64,000 nt of DNA from Paralvinella palmiformis. Its lineage: Eukaryota > Annelida > Polychaeta > Terebellida > Alvinellidae. The notes below the pieces were generated by a model. That model saw only the letters and a list, made by a program, of their open reading frames with translations, had not been told where the DNA came from and searched no databases. Positions 24,576 to 34,989 of this stretch are shown piece by piece; position 1 is the first letter of the stretch; each line of letters begins with the position of its first letter. The stretch spans positions 1 to 64,000 of the forward strand of contig JAODUP010000489.1 in assembly GCA_025642065.1 (NCBI GenBank), read 5' to 3'. The position numbers were made by a program, and so were the translations under genes.

Positions 24576-25841
24576 TATAAAGCATCTTTGATAATGTATT
24601 CAGCTCGTTTTATAAGCCCCTTTAGCCATACAGGTCGGTTACTCGTTTAGCCTATCATATGTACCACTTGGATGTGTATAACTGAACTATGATCTGTACA
24701 ACCTGGGACTATCATGTGTACACCTGGAGCTACCACGTGTACAACTGGGGGGCTATGATGTATACAACTGGGGCTATGATGTGTACAACTAGGGCTATGA
24801 TATGTACAACTGGGGCTATGATGTGTACAACTGGGGCTATGATGTGTACCACTGGGGCTATGATGTGTACAACTGGGGCTGATGATGTGTACAACTGGGG
24901 CTATGATGTGTACAACTGGGGCTATGATGTGTACAACTGGGGCTATGATGTGTACAACTGGGGCTATGATGTGTACAACTGGGGCTATGATGTGTACAAC
25001 TGGGGCTATGATGTGTACAACTGGGGCTATGATGTGTACAACTAGGGCTGTAAAACGGCAACGTTTCCTGTATCATTACAGACCAGAACACTTCGTTAAG
25101 GAATGGTTGGAGATCTTTGATGCGATCGTCATATTTATATCATTCATATTCACCATATTACCAATTGCTTTGAATCATCTTAACACAAATGTAGCTTTTA
25201 TCAGGTAAGTTGTTGAGAGAATACGTTAGTGAAGAGATGTTATAATAATAATAATAATAATAATAATATAGACTAATTTTATAACAGCTCAGAGCCGTTA
25301 TCTTATTCCTAATTCTAATCTCATTTACTGCGTACGGGCTTTATCTCAGATTATTTGTGGCGGCGCGCTTGATCCGGATTATTCTCATAATCCGTCTGGT
25401 CACCGAAAAGAAGAACTTAGAGAGGGCCACCAGGAAGGTGGTGTCTCAGAACAAACGTCGTTATCAGAAGGACGGATTTGATCTGGATCTCTGCTACATA
25501 ACCCGTAGGATTGTCTCCCGAATCGCGATAATTAGCAAATTTTTGTTGTTATCGATATTGTTGTTATTGTTGTTGTTAGCTCGATTTGTCAATCTGAAAT
25601 TATATTTACTGAGTACGGTGTTTATAATCATTTAAATTTTTGTTACCCACAGATCGCGTTATTGCGATGTCTTTTCCCTCCGCTGGATTTATGGCATTAT
25701 ACCGCAATCCAATTAAGGTGGGTAATGATTTTGATTCTCTCTACCTTTCGACGATTGTGTGATGCCTTAGTAACTGATGGTGAACAGTGAATTAATTATC
25801 TCTCTCTCTCTCTCTCTCCCCCCCCCCCCTCTCTCTCTCTC

Positions 25842-25872
<31 letters not shown>

Positions 25873-27645
25873 CATCCTTAAGCGTTAATGTAGTGTTTTG
25901 TTATTGCAGGAGGTAGCTCGGTTTTTGGATTTAAAGCATCAAGATAATTACATGATTTTCAATTTATGCAGTAAGTGTCCCAATTACTGGACGACCTTGA
26001 CATTAAAAATTACAAGTCAAATAATGCCACATTAGAGAGTAGTCTATCCGGAAATACGTGTCGCGCTAACTTAGTAACTATAAACATCGAACCACTATTA
26101 ATAATGGTGGTTGTTGGTCTATTAACAAAAAGGCTTCTATATCCAGGTGAAAGGATGTATGATGAATCTATTTTTCAAAATCGTGTAGCAAGATACAGAG
26201 TTGATGATCACAATGTTCCGAAACTCAGGTAAGACGAAACTAATGTCACAGCCGGCATAAATCTACCTTTACATTAGTTCCTACGAGTCTCGACGATGCC
26301 TTTTATTTTTTACAAAAGTTGTTTATTTTTACAAAAGTTGTTCTCCCATTAAGAACCATAACCATGACTAGATTGGTTTTAGCGCTTTATTTTGTGTTCT
26401 GATTGGTTCCATGATGCCACTGTCGTGCAGAGATTTGGTGGATTTTGTGCAAACAGCCAAAGGCTGGTTGGGAAAGGATCCGAAGAACGTAATAGCGGTT
26501 CACTGTAAAGGCGGGAAGGGCAGGACCGGGACGTTTATATGTACGTGGCTCGTGGAGAATGGAACATTTGAGGAAGCAAAGGTATTCTAGTTCTACAGCA
26601 TTTATATTTGTCATTTACCAACATATTTTAGTGTACTCGATTTCACCTATGTTATGTTATTACTGCTACTGCTGCCGTTCCTTCTGCTGCTGTTGCTGCT
26701 ACTACTACTACTACTACTACTACTATACCTGCTAATGAAAACTCAGATAACACAGTGGTTAGATCACTCGCGCGCACACGCATATAATCACACATTAGTT
26801 TTTATTGCCCCTGCCCTGTGTTTAGAGTACTGTGCTTTCAACCTCCGGATAAGGGTTCGAATCCGAATCGTAGCTGTGTTGGTGGAACGTTTCGCCATCT
26901 CCCCCATGTCGTATGTTTCGCGTGTGACCGGCGCACTGGCTAAATAACCCGTTCGTTCATCGTTCATTATTTCCCCTACCACTGCTAACATGGTGTAAAT
27001 ATCGGGCATAGGTAATTATTAGTTTGTTCGTAATTTTAGCAAAGTCTTGATTACTTTGGAGACAGAAGAACTGACCTGAGCGTGGGCAGTAAATATCAGG
27101 GAGTTGAAACCCCGAGTCAGGTAAGTTGTTCTGGTGGAAAAGGGTTGGGTTTTTTTAAGAAAAAGAAGAAGAAAACCGTTCGCAAATAAAGCCAATAAGA
27201 ACAAAGAGTAAAATATCGCTTAACAATAGATATTACGGTAATAGCAATTTTACTGTTTAATATTATCTTCTGTAAATTGATGCAACGATTTAAGTTTGTA
27301 TTTGACATTTCCTTTGGTTACAGGGTCGCTATGTTGGCTATTATGAGAAAATAAAAAGGCTACATTTTGGCAATATGCCACCCGAACAAACTCTCAAACT
27401 GACATCCATGTACATAAAGTCACTATCAGGTGAGCTTCTTTACGAGATTTGATCAGTCCTAAATGACCACAACTGATCTCGTAGCTGATAATTATTACCT
27501 GTTCTATAAACAAAATATATAATTTACTTGTCTCTCTTAACAGGTATTGGTTGTGGTGATGGACGAGATCTTACATGTAAAGTTATTACCGACAGTAGAA
27601 TATGGGTTTATGAACTTGGCAGACAAGATAACTGTAAGGTAACTC

Positions 27646-27677
<32 letters not shown>

Positions 27678-28116
27678 GCAAGATGTCTCGATCTATTGAA
27701 AGGTCTACTGATAAAAAGATTGTGCAAATAACATATACTATCATCATCATATTATTATTATAAGTAGTTGTAGTAGTAGTAGTAGTAGTAGTAGCAAAAG
27801 TAGAAGTAGTATTAGTAGAAGTAGTAGTAAATAAATAGTAATTATCTGTAGGAGTACAATTAGAGGAAACTTAGTATAACATTAGACAGTGTCACTTAAC
27901 CAGTAACATCATCATTACTACATCACTCTAAACAAGGATGTTGATACAACATCGATCTATGTCTTCCTAAGGTTACACATGACCTTGGCGCTGACAGTAT
28001 TGCTGTGACATTTTCTGACACACCGCTTCTTACTGGTGACATCAAAGTAATGTTCTTCTGTTCAGACAAGGTTAGCAGTGTCTGTTTGCTTCAACACGCA
28101 CACACGCGCGCACGCG

Positions 28117-28154
<38 letters not shown>

Positions 28155-28539
28155 TGCACACACATACTCGTACCAGTTTGAACGTGTTAAATTAATGTCA
28201 TTTTTATGTTGACAGTCTATACCTCGCGGCTGTGACGATTGTCTGTTTTATTTTTGGTTCCACACCGCGTTCGTCGAAGATGGAAAGTAAGTAGGCGACT
28301 GATAGAAAGAACCGTTAAACGTCACCACAGCGTCATAATTTAGGGTTATAAAGGAGGGCCTTCGTATGTAATAACTTCTCTTTATAACACCTGCCATGTC
28401 GTTTCTCTTTTTCTGTCCTAGACTGTTTCTTCCACGAGAAGAACTGGATAACCCGCACAAAAAGAGAACGTGGACCGTCTTTATGGATGATTTAAGTGTA
28501 ACATTATTATTTAAGAAGATACCAACACTTTTGACTTGA
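23771..28539 (+). CDS. VSP: Voltage-sensing phosphatase (Ci-VSP/TPTE family), complete
   Basis: Fourteen coding exons splice in frame to 571 residues, close to the 576 of ascidian Ci-VSP. Order: acidic cytosolic N-terminus (1-104), S1 (~117-138), S2 with FVLEFSLR (~147-168), S3 with IFDAIV (~178-198), S4 (~211-226; Arg at 211, 217, 220, 226), basic linker (QNKRRYQKDGFDLDL), PTEN-like phosphatase with DDHNVP and loop HCKGGKGRTG (Cys357, Arg363), then a C2 domain. In this family membrane depolarisation moves S4 and switches on dephosphorylation of PI(4,5)P2 and PI(3,4,5)P3 at the inner plasma membrane. The Cys, Arg and both loop lysines are present, so activity is expected; mammalian TPTE has a different loop. 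Start: ATG 23771, with an in-frame TAG at 23741 in the same exon. A likely poly(A) signal lies at 28883. Confidence 0.97.
24283..24480 (+). CDS. VSP: VSP exon 2: S1 and S2
   Basis: Acceptor CACTTTCAG ends at 24282; donor GTAACG starts at 24481. Encodes S1 (FRIFTVLLVLLDLIAVIVDL) and S2 with the Phe/Glu pattern of the voltage-sensor charge-transfer centre (YFVLEFSLRL). Confidence 0.96.
24650..25050. repeat. 21-bp minisatellite in VSP intron
   Basis: About 17 clear copies, plus two degenerate ones, of GGGCTATGATGTGTACAACTG. The right-hand copies are nearly identical, the left-hand ones diverged. The intron has two odd tracts: (TA)n at 24541-24570 and this array, which stops 31 bp before exon 3. 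Confidence 0.95.
25082..25204 (+). CDS. VSP: VSP exon 3: S3
   Basis: Acceptor ATTACAG ends at 25081; donor GTAAGT starts at 25205. Encodes the S2-S3 loop and S3 with its conserved Asp (EIFDAIVIFISF). The exon begins about 32 bp after the end of a 21-bp minisatellite. Confidence 0.96.
25350..25504 (+). CDS. VSP: VSP exon 4: S4 and phospholipid-binding linker
   Basis: Acceptor TATCTCAG ends at 25349. S4 reads R-LFVAA-R-LI-R-IILII-R, followed by a basic linker ending DGFDLDLCYIT. The donor is taken as C|GTAGGA at 25505 because it joins in frame to RVIAMSFP of the next exon. Reading on would give a different, longer tail before a stop. Confidence 0.92.
25653..25717 (+). CDS. VSP: VSP exon 5: start of phosphatase domain
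   Basis: Acceptor CCCACAG ends at 25652; donor GTGGGT starts at 25718. Encodes RVIAMSFPSAG...YRNPIK, a hallmark of VSP/TPTE phosphatases. Confidence 0.95.
25799..25872. repeat. (CT)n C-run (GT)n microsatellite
   Basis: CT tract broken by ten C's, then GT units, in the intron before VSP exon 6. Confidence 0.95.
25910..25970 (+). CDS. VSP: VSP exon 6
   Basis: Acceptor TTGCAG ends at 25909; donor GTAAGT starts at 25971. Encodes EVARFLDLKH...MIFNLC of the phosphatase domain. A CT/GT microsatellite sits in the intron just upstream. Confidence 0.95.
26147..26228 (+). CDS. VSP: VSP exon 7 (DDHNVP loop)
   Basis: Acceptor ATCCAG ends at 26146; donor GTAAGA starts at 26229. Encodes SERMYDESIF...VDDHNVPKL, holding the aspartate loop that lines the PTEN-type active site. 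Confidence 0.96.
26431..26581 (+). CDS. VSP: VSP exon 8: catalytic P-loop
   Basis: Acceptor TCGTGCAG ends at 26430; donor GTATTC starts at 26582. Encodes HCKGGKGRTG at 26501-26530, with the nucleophile Cys codon at 26504-26506 and the Arg codon at 26522-26524. Confidence 0.97.
26655..26730. repeat. CTG/CTA trinucleotide tract
   Basis: Imperfect TGCTGC and TACTAC triplets in a VSP intron. A GTA/AGT tract is at 27762-27830 and AAT units at 25242-25267. Confidence 0.85.
26745..26965 (+). mobile_element. SINE-2-like copy in VSP intron
   Basis: ACACAGTGGTTAGATCACT head, then an extra segment, a second AGAGTACTGTGCTTTCAACC and B box GGTTCGAATCC, followed by GTGGAACGTTTCGCC. The repeated head suggests two overlapping copies. 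Confidence 0.6.
27040..27120 (+). CDS. VSP: VSP exon 9
   Basis: Acceptor TTTTAG ends at 27039; donor GTAAGT starts at 27121. Encodes QSLDYFGDRRTDL...YQGVETPSQ, the segment after the P-loop in VSP and PTEN. Confidence 0.96.
27324..27429 (+). CDS. VSP: VSP exon 10: end of phosphatase, start of C2
   Basis: Acceptor GTTACAG ends at 27323; donor GTGAGC starts at 27430. Encodes GRYVGYYEKIK...MPPEQTLKL and the first C2 strand. Confidence 0.96.
27544..27638 (+). CDS. VSP: VSP exon 11: C2 domain
   Basis: Acceptor TTAACAG ends at 27543; donor GTAACT starts at 27639. Encodes GIGCGDGRDLTCKVI... of the C2 domain. Confidence 0.94.
27972..28070 (+). CDS. VSP: VSP exon 12: C2 domain
   Basis: Acceptor CCTAAG ends at 27971; donor GTTAGC starts at 28071. 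Encodes VTHDLGADSI...LTGDIKVMFFCSDK; the LxGDIKV motif is typical of VSP C2 domains. Confidence 0.94.
28216..28286 (+). CDS. VSP: VSP exon 13: C2 domain
   Basis: Acceptor TTGACAG ends at 28215; donor GTAAGT starts at 28287. Encodes SIPRGCDDCLFYFWFHTAFV, close to the PRGYDxCPFYFWFNT motif known from the family. Confidence 0.95.
28422..28539 (+). CDS. VSP: VSP exon 14: C-terminus
   Basis: Acceptor GTCCTAG ends at 28421. Encodes LFLPREELDNPHKKRTW... and ends at TGA 28537-28539. DNPHKK plus TW is a conserved C2 motif. A 3' UTR probably runs to AATAAA at 28883-28888. Confidence 0.95.
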
Positions 28540-28882
28540 TGTCTGTGATTCGTTGAATGTTTCCGCCTCGTATTGGCGTTCATTTGAGCCAGTGCATTAT
28601 GCCCCCCCCCCTTCTTCCATTCTGTCTGTGTAGTCATCACTGGTTCCGAGATATGTTAAGCGTCAGGCGGCATTTTTTTAAAGATAATGTCTTAATTTAT
28701 TTCTAACAATTTCTGTCGGTAATTGTAACAACTTCAAAAATGACAACAATCTCCGTGTAACTCATATATTTTGTAATTCATAATTCTATCAGCTGATTAC
28801 GAAATTAACTATATGAAATCTGTACTGTTAAATAATATGTATTTACATTAGTTTCAATTGTAATATATAGCCATACTTGTTT

Positions 28883-28888
28883 AATAAA
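28883..28888 (+). promoter_or_regulatory. Probable VSP poly(A) signal
   Basis: First canonical AATAAA downstream of the VSP stop codon, 344 bp after it. Confidence 0.45.
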
Positions 28889-29356
28889 TAAGAAAGGAAA
28901 GACCGTTTTCAATGGTATATTATTTCAATCCGTGTATTTAGCAGTTCTAAGTATCTACAAAAATCACACTAGGTCTATTTATGAAACAATAACAGCGACC
29001 ACTAACACAGATCAATCGTATTCCAGATGTCTGTGTTCGACCTTAATTTCCCTTACTTCCGATGTGTGTCTTCCATTAGGACAATTCAAACAAGTGTTCA
29101 ACAGGTGTTATGCGCTAGAATCGGAAAGATTCCAAAGATCCAGCAGTTTGCATACCTGGATCTGGTGTTACTTTTCCTAAAGAAGCATAAAGATCTGAGT
29201 TAATACGATTTTCGATAAGACGGTTTCACACTCGCTTCTTGCCATGAAAGCAGTGAATGAAAATTAACATTATTCATATAAACGCTGTATGAACACAGAT
29301 TAAATTGAATTTCCATATATCTTTCCTGCTAGCAGTGCACAGAACACGATGTTCCC

Positions 29357-29551
29357 GGGCATCTCCGTGGTCAAGTTGGTAGCGCGTTGGACCACATATA
29401 ACAATCACCTGAGTTCGAATCTCGGAGTGGTCATATCTGAATGGTGTTTCATCTTTGATTACGCTTCATTACCTTTGAAGATCGCTCGGCCTATGTAGCC
29501 TACCACGTGCACAAAAGTGGCCGTAAAACATCAATCATCATTCAATCAATC
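29357..29551 (+). mobile_element. SINE-1 copy, best-preserved
   Basis: tRNA-like head CTCCGTGGTCAAGTTGGTAG, GAGTTCGAATCTC B box 44 bp later, a body with TTACCTTTGAAGATCGCTC and GTGGCCGTAAAACATC, and an ATCA-rich tail. Confidence 0.85.
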
Positions 29552-29667
29552 TTGAACACGAGGTTCCGGTTGGTGTCATCCCAACAACACGAATCACAAA
29601 TGGACAAATCAGGAAAATATCCCCAAAAGACGAACCCAATACGACGAATCCTAACAGTGCTCATAAT

Positions 29668-29713
29668 TTTAGGGTTGGTGTTAGGATAAGGATTAGGGTA
29701 AGGGTTAGGGTAA
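29668..29713. repeat. Short degenerate TTAGGG-like stretch
   Basis: TTTAGGGTTGG then GATTAGGGTAAGGGTTAGGG. It resembles animal telomere repeat but only a few units are exact. Confidence 0.6.
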
Positions 29714-30033
29714 AACGATAGGATATTGTGGGATTCCTCTTGTTGGGACTAAATCATGCAGGTTATGGGTCAAGAACCTTCTATGACTGATTATAACTGG
29801 GACTTATTCGGAAAACTGATGGCTAGCAAATCTATTATGACTGTTATGTTAACTTGTTAGTCAAAAAAGGATCAATATGAAAGGAATGTCTGGAACAAAC
29901 GTTTCTCGATCACATCACAATCAAGTTGTCGTTTATTCAAAATGATAACCGACCGAAATGTAAATGAAGATTCGTTTATTAAATGTATATTATCGTTACG
30001 TTGGCAGATCATATAAAACACACACACGCACAA

Positions 30034-30190
30034 AGAATGAGTTAAAGATGTAACACATTTATAGAGATTGTCATATAATATTTATTCATCGATAGGTATA
30101 TACTGGATAACTTGTTTATATTATAATCTAACAACAGATAAATAATTACTCTTCTGGTATCATTTATAATAGAACGGACACACACATCCC
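30034..30190. repeat. Dispersed repeat A, copy 2
   Basis: Collinear with 14417-14580, same orientation. Confidence 0.7.
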
Positions 30191-30489
30191 GATATATGTT
30201 ATTTATTAGAACAATACCACGAAGACGTTTGTTACAGAATTAATTAAATTATAAAAATCCTTCACTGACGCTTTCACTTAGCAAAAATACACTAATGTTG
30301 TCATCTGCGTACATGCTCTATTTACAGGAAATACGTGATGATATTTTGTTTAGAGATTTAAACAGTTTATCAATTAAAGTCTATAAGATCTGAACAATAG
30401 AGAGTACAAATATCATCAAGCCTATTATTTCTCACATAGTTGATAAACTTCTAAATAATCCAGCTGGTTTTGGATGTATAATCTGATAA

Positions 30490-32431
30490 TACTGTTGTTT
30501 TCACCAAATAAAATTATCTCTCTGCTGTGAGAGTGATTTCCGTGAGTCGGTCTTTATGTCTCTCAGCTTCAAGTTTCTCTTGATGGTATCCTTGAATCGG
30601 AGACGAGGGCGCCCTCTCTTTATTTGACCAAAAGACAGTTGAGAGTAGATAACCCGGTTTGGTAGCTTGTCTGGTGACATCCTCATGAGGTGTCCGTTCC
30701 ACCAGAGATTCTTTCTGATCAGAAGATCTTCTATAGATGGCTGCCCTGGCCGTTTGAGTATTTCCTTGTTTGTCACTTTGTCCATCCAGGTTATCCTCAT
30801 GGTCGAAGGCAGTTGTCGCATCATGAAGGCATGCAGCTTTTCGCCTGTCGTCTGTACACTGTCCAGGCCTCGGATCAGTAGAGGAGGGTGGACATCACAA
30901 TTGCACGGTATATCTTGCTTTTAACCCGCATGGACACATGGTTGTTCCAGAGTCTCTGGCGTAGTCGGCCGAAAGATGCACTAGCCTTGGCCATCCTCCT
31001 CTGTATTTCATCATCAATGCATCCATTACTTGATATACTGCTTCCGAGGTAGGTGAATTCCAGAACAAAGTTCGGTTTGTTTCCATCACCCATGATATCC
31101 TCCTCTCTGGTTCTTGTAGAGTTGGGTTGGTACAGCACCTCGGTCTTCTTGGTGTTAATCTTCACGCCGAACTTCTTTGACACATCGGAGAAAGCATCCA
31201 CTATATTCCTCATCTCTTCAACAGAATGTGCAACCAGTGCACTGTCCTCTCCGAATAGCAGCTCTGTCATCGGTATCCGAGTAGTCTTGATCTGAGCTCT
31301 GAAGTGTCCGACGTTCAATAGGTCAGCGTTCTGTCTGGACCCCATTTGTGACAGTGAACGATTCCGAGACATCTCCTCCAACATTCGCCATCATTCCGGT
31401 ATGTAGTGAACTTCTCTGGGCAGCCATACTTCCTCAGTAGCTGCCATGCCAGGTCCTCCCAACTGTATCGAACGCCTTAATGAAGTCGACAAATACTATG
31501 TACAGTGATCGGTCCTACACAATGCTCTTTTCGTGTAGCTGTTGGGGACAAAATATCATATCCACGGTGCTCCGGTTTCCTCTGAAGCCACATTGTGTCT
31601 CCAGAACTACTTCTGGTGTTATGTGTGTAGATAGTCTGTTGAGAAGGATCCTAGCGAAGATCTTGCCTGATGGGGAAAAAGAGAGATTCCTCTATTGTTC
31701 CCACAGTGTGTTCAATCACCTTTCTTGTAGATGGTTACAACGCTGGCATTATTCCATGCTTATAATAATAATAATATGTGATTTAGCGCTGCTCTAATGT
31801 GCTTTACAATATTATTTACAATATTATTATCCCTGACTCAGACCTGTTTCCACCCAGAACATATCTCAACTCCCAAAGGAGTATACAACTCATGCTGCCA
31901 GTATAGGCGCAAAGCGTTACGCACACATAGCCATAGCGTCCTATCAGGTATTCATTTGTTTATGGATGAGTGAACCAGTCGCCACATGACAACATTGCAG
32001 CTCACGGAGTCTCGAACCCGCGACCGTTCGGCTACGAGTCCTACGTTCTAACTAAATGCGCTATCACGACTCGACTGCTTGTTGTACAGATCCCACCTCC
32101 CAGGCATTGGTGATTAGTTTGTGCAGTCTGCTGAACAGATTGTCTCCTCCTCCGTGCTTCCATACTTCTACAGGAATTCCATCTCCTCCATGGCGATTGC
32201 TCTAGCCAGCTCACCCATGGTTGGAATTTCATCGAAGCTTGTCTTGGTAATGTCCTTCGGGATGTTGTATAGAGTTTCGTGATCTACGTCACCAGGAACG
32301 TTGAGTAGCTTTTGGAAGTGTTCAGTCCATCTTCCCACAACTCTCTTGCTGTTAGATTTGAATACCGGTATTTGAAATACTTTTGAAGTGAAACCAGTCT
32401 GCATACTATTGCATTGTTGATACAAATTCAA
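30490..32431 (-). mobile_element. Non-LTR retrotransposon (LINE), RT and C-terminal region
   Basis: Minus-strand frames give in order: GRWTEHFQKLLN (linker before RT), an RT start with VVTIYKKGD-like and CGNNRGIS segments, FVDFIKAFDTVG, LLFGEDSALVAHS (the F/YADD box altered to FGED), FTYLGSSISSNGC, KIYRAIVMSTLLY and the tail WWNGHLMRM...KRGRPRLRFKD. Several frameshifts plus the altered catalytic box mean it is dead. The 5' part (endonuclease) is missing. A SINE splits it at 31762-32075. The clade was not settled. Confidence 0.88.
31762..32075 (-). mobile_element. SINE-3 nested inside the LINE
   Basis: On the minus strand it starts with a tRNA-like head (GTCGTGATAGCGCATTTAG, B box GGGTTCGAGAC) and ends in an AAT-type tail near 31765. 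It is flanked by the direct repeat TGCTT at 31757-31761 and 32076-32080. The interrupted LINE frame resumes exactly when the insert and one repeat are ignored. Confidence 0.85.
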
Positions 32432-32775
32432 TTCGTTTATAAAGATTTTTTAAATAGTTGTAGTCAACTTATTCGTGCATAACAGTTGATGTAAAGTTGT
32501 TTATTTATACATAAAACAGGATGTTTTGCCCTTCTATTTCAGTTAGACAAATGCTTCGTTTCATAGATCATAACGTTCCAGATAACCAAGCCAAAACTAT
32601 GTCAAATAAATGACTGTATGTAGGTTTGAGGACCTCATTGTTATCTGAGATTGACATTATTATCTGATGCACTAATAAAAACCAAAACAAAATGTAAATT
32701 GACATTCACTTAAATCAACTGAAATAAATGAATGGGCAAAATAGTTTCACATTATATATATATATATATGAAACA

Positions 32776-33312
32776 TTGCATCTAGGGATATTCTAAAACT
32801 TCAGTGTGTTCAGAACTGCTTAGCTAGGGTTGTCACACGGTCTCCTCAGTTTTCCCAATCTGTCCCACTCCTGAAATCTCTTCACTGGCTTGTTAGACAA
32901 TCTCACATCATTTACGAACTCTCCACCACTGCCTATTAAACTCTTTCTTCTGGAGAACATTCGTATCTATTTTCCATGCTTCCTCTAGCCTCCAATCCCA
33001 GAGTGCTTCGTTCATCTGGTTTTCACTTGTTGTCTGTTCCCAGGGTTAAAACTTATGCTGGGACTTGTGCTTTTTCAGTTGCTGCCCCATCTCTTTGGAA
33101 TTCACTCCCTGAACATGTTAAGTCATCAAATAGCATAGTTTCTTTACGTCACCATTTGACAACTCACCTTTTCAGACTTGCCTATCCTTCTTAAGTTTCC
33201 ACTTCATCTGATCATTTGTTGATGAACTTTGCATTGTACCTGGACTATGAGTTTGCCTAACTCCTGTACCAGGTGCACCACTGAGCTCGATTCTTATCGA
33301 GGAAGTTTTGTA
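32776..33312 (+). mobile_element. CR1/L2-like LINE 3' end, second copy
   Basis: Encodes the C-terminal LINE segment (LRSSGFHLLSVPRVKTYAGT, AAPSLWNSLPEHVK) and the same non-coding tail as 20640-21340. Interrupted by stops and 5'-truncated just after an (AT)n tract. Confidence 0.85.
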
Positions 33313-33488
33313 ATTATTTTACGATATATGATATACTTATTTTCCAAATGCCACAAGTTATGCATCGTACAATAACTTATATCAAGCATATAATTACCTG
33401 TGAAATTTGGGGACCGATGTAGCGTGAGCTGTATTCCCATCGGCCCCAAGGTAAAGTAAATATTGAAATTACATGTTTTAGTTATTTT

Positions 33489-33490
<2 letters not shown>

Positions 33491-33537
<47 letters not shown>
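33491..33537. repeat. (AT)n microsatellite
   Basis: About 23 AT units. Confidence 0.95.
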
Positions 33538-33539
<2 letters not shown>

Positions 33540-34374
33540 TAGTTCCTGACATGATGTTCAGTGGTAAGCAAACATGAGGAAAATATACTGGAACATCATT
33601 TATATTAAATTGAATCTTCTACTCACTCGTCTGGTTTCTGAAGAAGAAATGACTCGACTGCGACACACTCTCTGGAACTCTTTACGTATGAAGTTGGAGG
33701 TTTCTAATGAACTTCCGTTCTAGTTACCCGCTTCGTTTGAAAACAACATTTTGTTTTCATAGTATTTTGTATAATTATTTTACAGTTCTTCAAATATCGA
33801 TGCTTGTGAAATACGTGTAGGTTTGTGTTTTATATATCGCCCAAGTTTGAAACAATTATTTGTTCTTTTTTGTCAAAATCATCATACATATTCTTGTCTT
33901 TTTAACTGTTTATCTTTGACATGTTTTGACTTGTTTTCGACGGCCGACGTATGTCTTAGACTTAGTCTAATAATGATAATTTGATATATAAAAAGAGAGC
34001 TATATATATGTGTGTGTTAGTTGGTGTTCACTGTATGGTTCGATTATTATGACGTACAAATCTGTACTGATTTGAGCTGAAATAAATAAACATGCACAAA
34101 GTCAAAGCAATGAATCAGTTGAATCACACTCTTATTGACTTAATTAATACTTATTCTATTTATTTCAATATCGTCAAAGCTCAAATCCTGAACTGGAGTT
34201 CCAGATATTGAGTGAGAGAGTTATAAAATTTAGTCACAGACATACTACATAGTGATTCAAATAAGGAAACGAGTTATTGATGTTAGTTATTTTATAAATA
34301 TAGTAGATCTATAATCTAGTAGACTCTAGATCTAATGTGTTTAGTCAGGGTGTTTCCATTGGTAACAGATGAAT

Positions 34375-34989
34375 TTGACTGACTGTCCATGGTATAGTTT
34401 CACATTTTAGGACTAATACAGCTATACTCACAAATATCAGAATTAAATAAAACAGTTTAAAGCGCTGATTAATCGACTTTTAATGGCCTGTGGGCACCGC
34501 CGTTTTGAAGCTAGACAGAGACCAGAAGTTCCTGAATGCTGATGTCACTTGAACACATCCAGTTGACCTGAAGTCTGTAGAGCCCATACAAAAGCATGTA
34601 AACAAGTGTAACTGTGAGCAAAGAATTATTCCAGAGCATAACACAATTATCTTGTTAAAATTACGTCATGAATGATATAGAACCATATCAGTTTGAGCCA
34701 GAAGGAACCTTACAAGAGGAAGATGATTCAAAATGGCTCAGATATTAATGCTCAAGAGAAACTATAATCTGCGTCAGTCTAGAGAGCGCTTATGTGATGT
34801 CAGAGTATTTTTTTTTTTATTCCTGCCTTTGAATCTGGCTTCCGGTTCAGCTGTCATGGCAGCCTTCCAGTAATGTGGATTATTTACCTATATCTATGAT
34901 ATCAGGTTCATTTCGTAATTATTATTGTGGTTACTGTTCTAAGCATTACATATTTATATATATTTTCTGAGGGTGGACTGTCCCTTTAA
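34375..34989. mobile_element. TIR-bearing dispersed element B, copy 2
   Basis: Collinear with 18254-18892 over about 600 bp. The right end GGTGGACTGTCCCTTTAA is the near-exact complement of copy 1's left end. The left terminus is degraded. Confidence 0.7.

Noticed and set aside
24689..25045. ORFs through the 21-bp repeat
   Set aside because: A 21-bp period without stops gives open frames by default; the region is a VSP intron.
26747..26947. ORF across the CTG/CTA tract and SINE in a VSP intron
   Set aside because: Low-complexity Leu run plus a SINE; the flanking VSP exons join without it.
29357..29440. Functional tRNA gene
   Set aside because: It has A- and B-box matches but continues into a body shared by other copies, so it is a SINE head.
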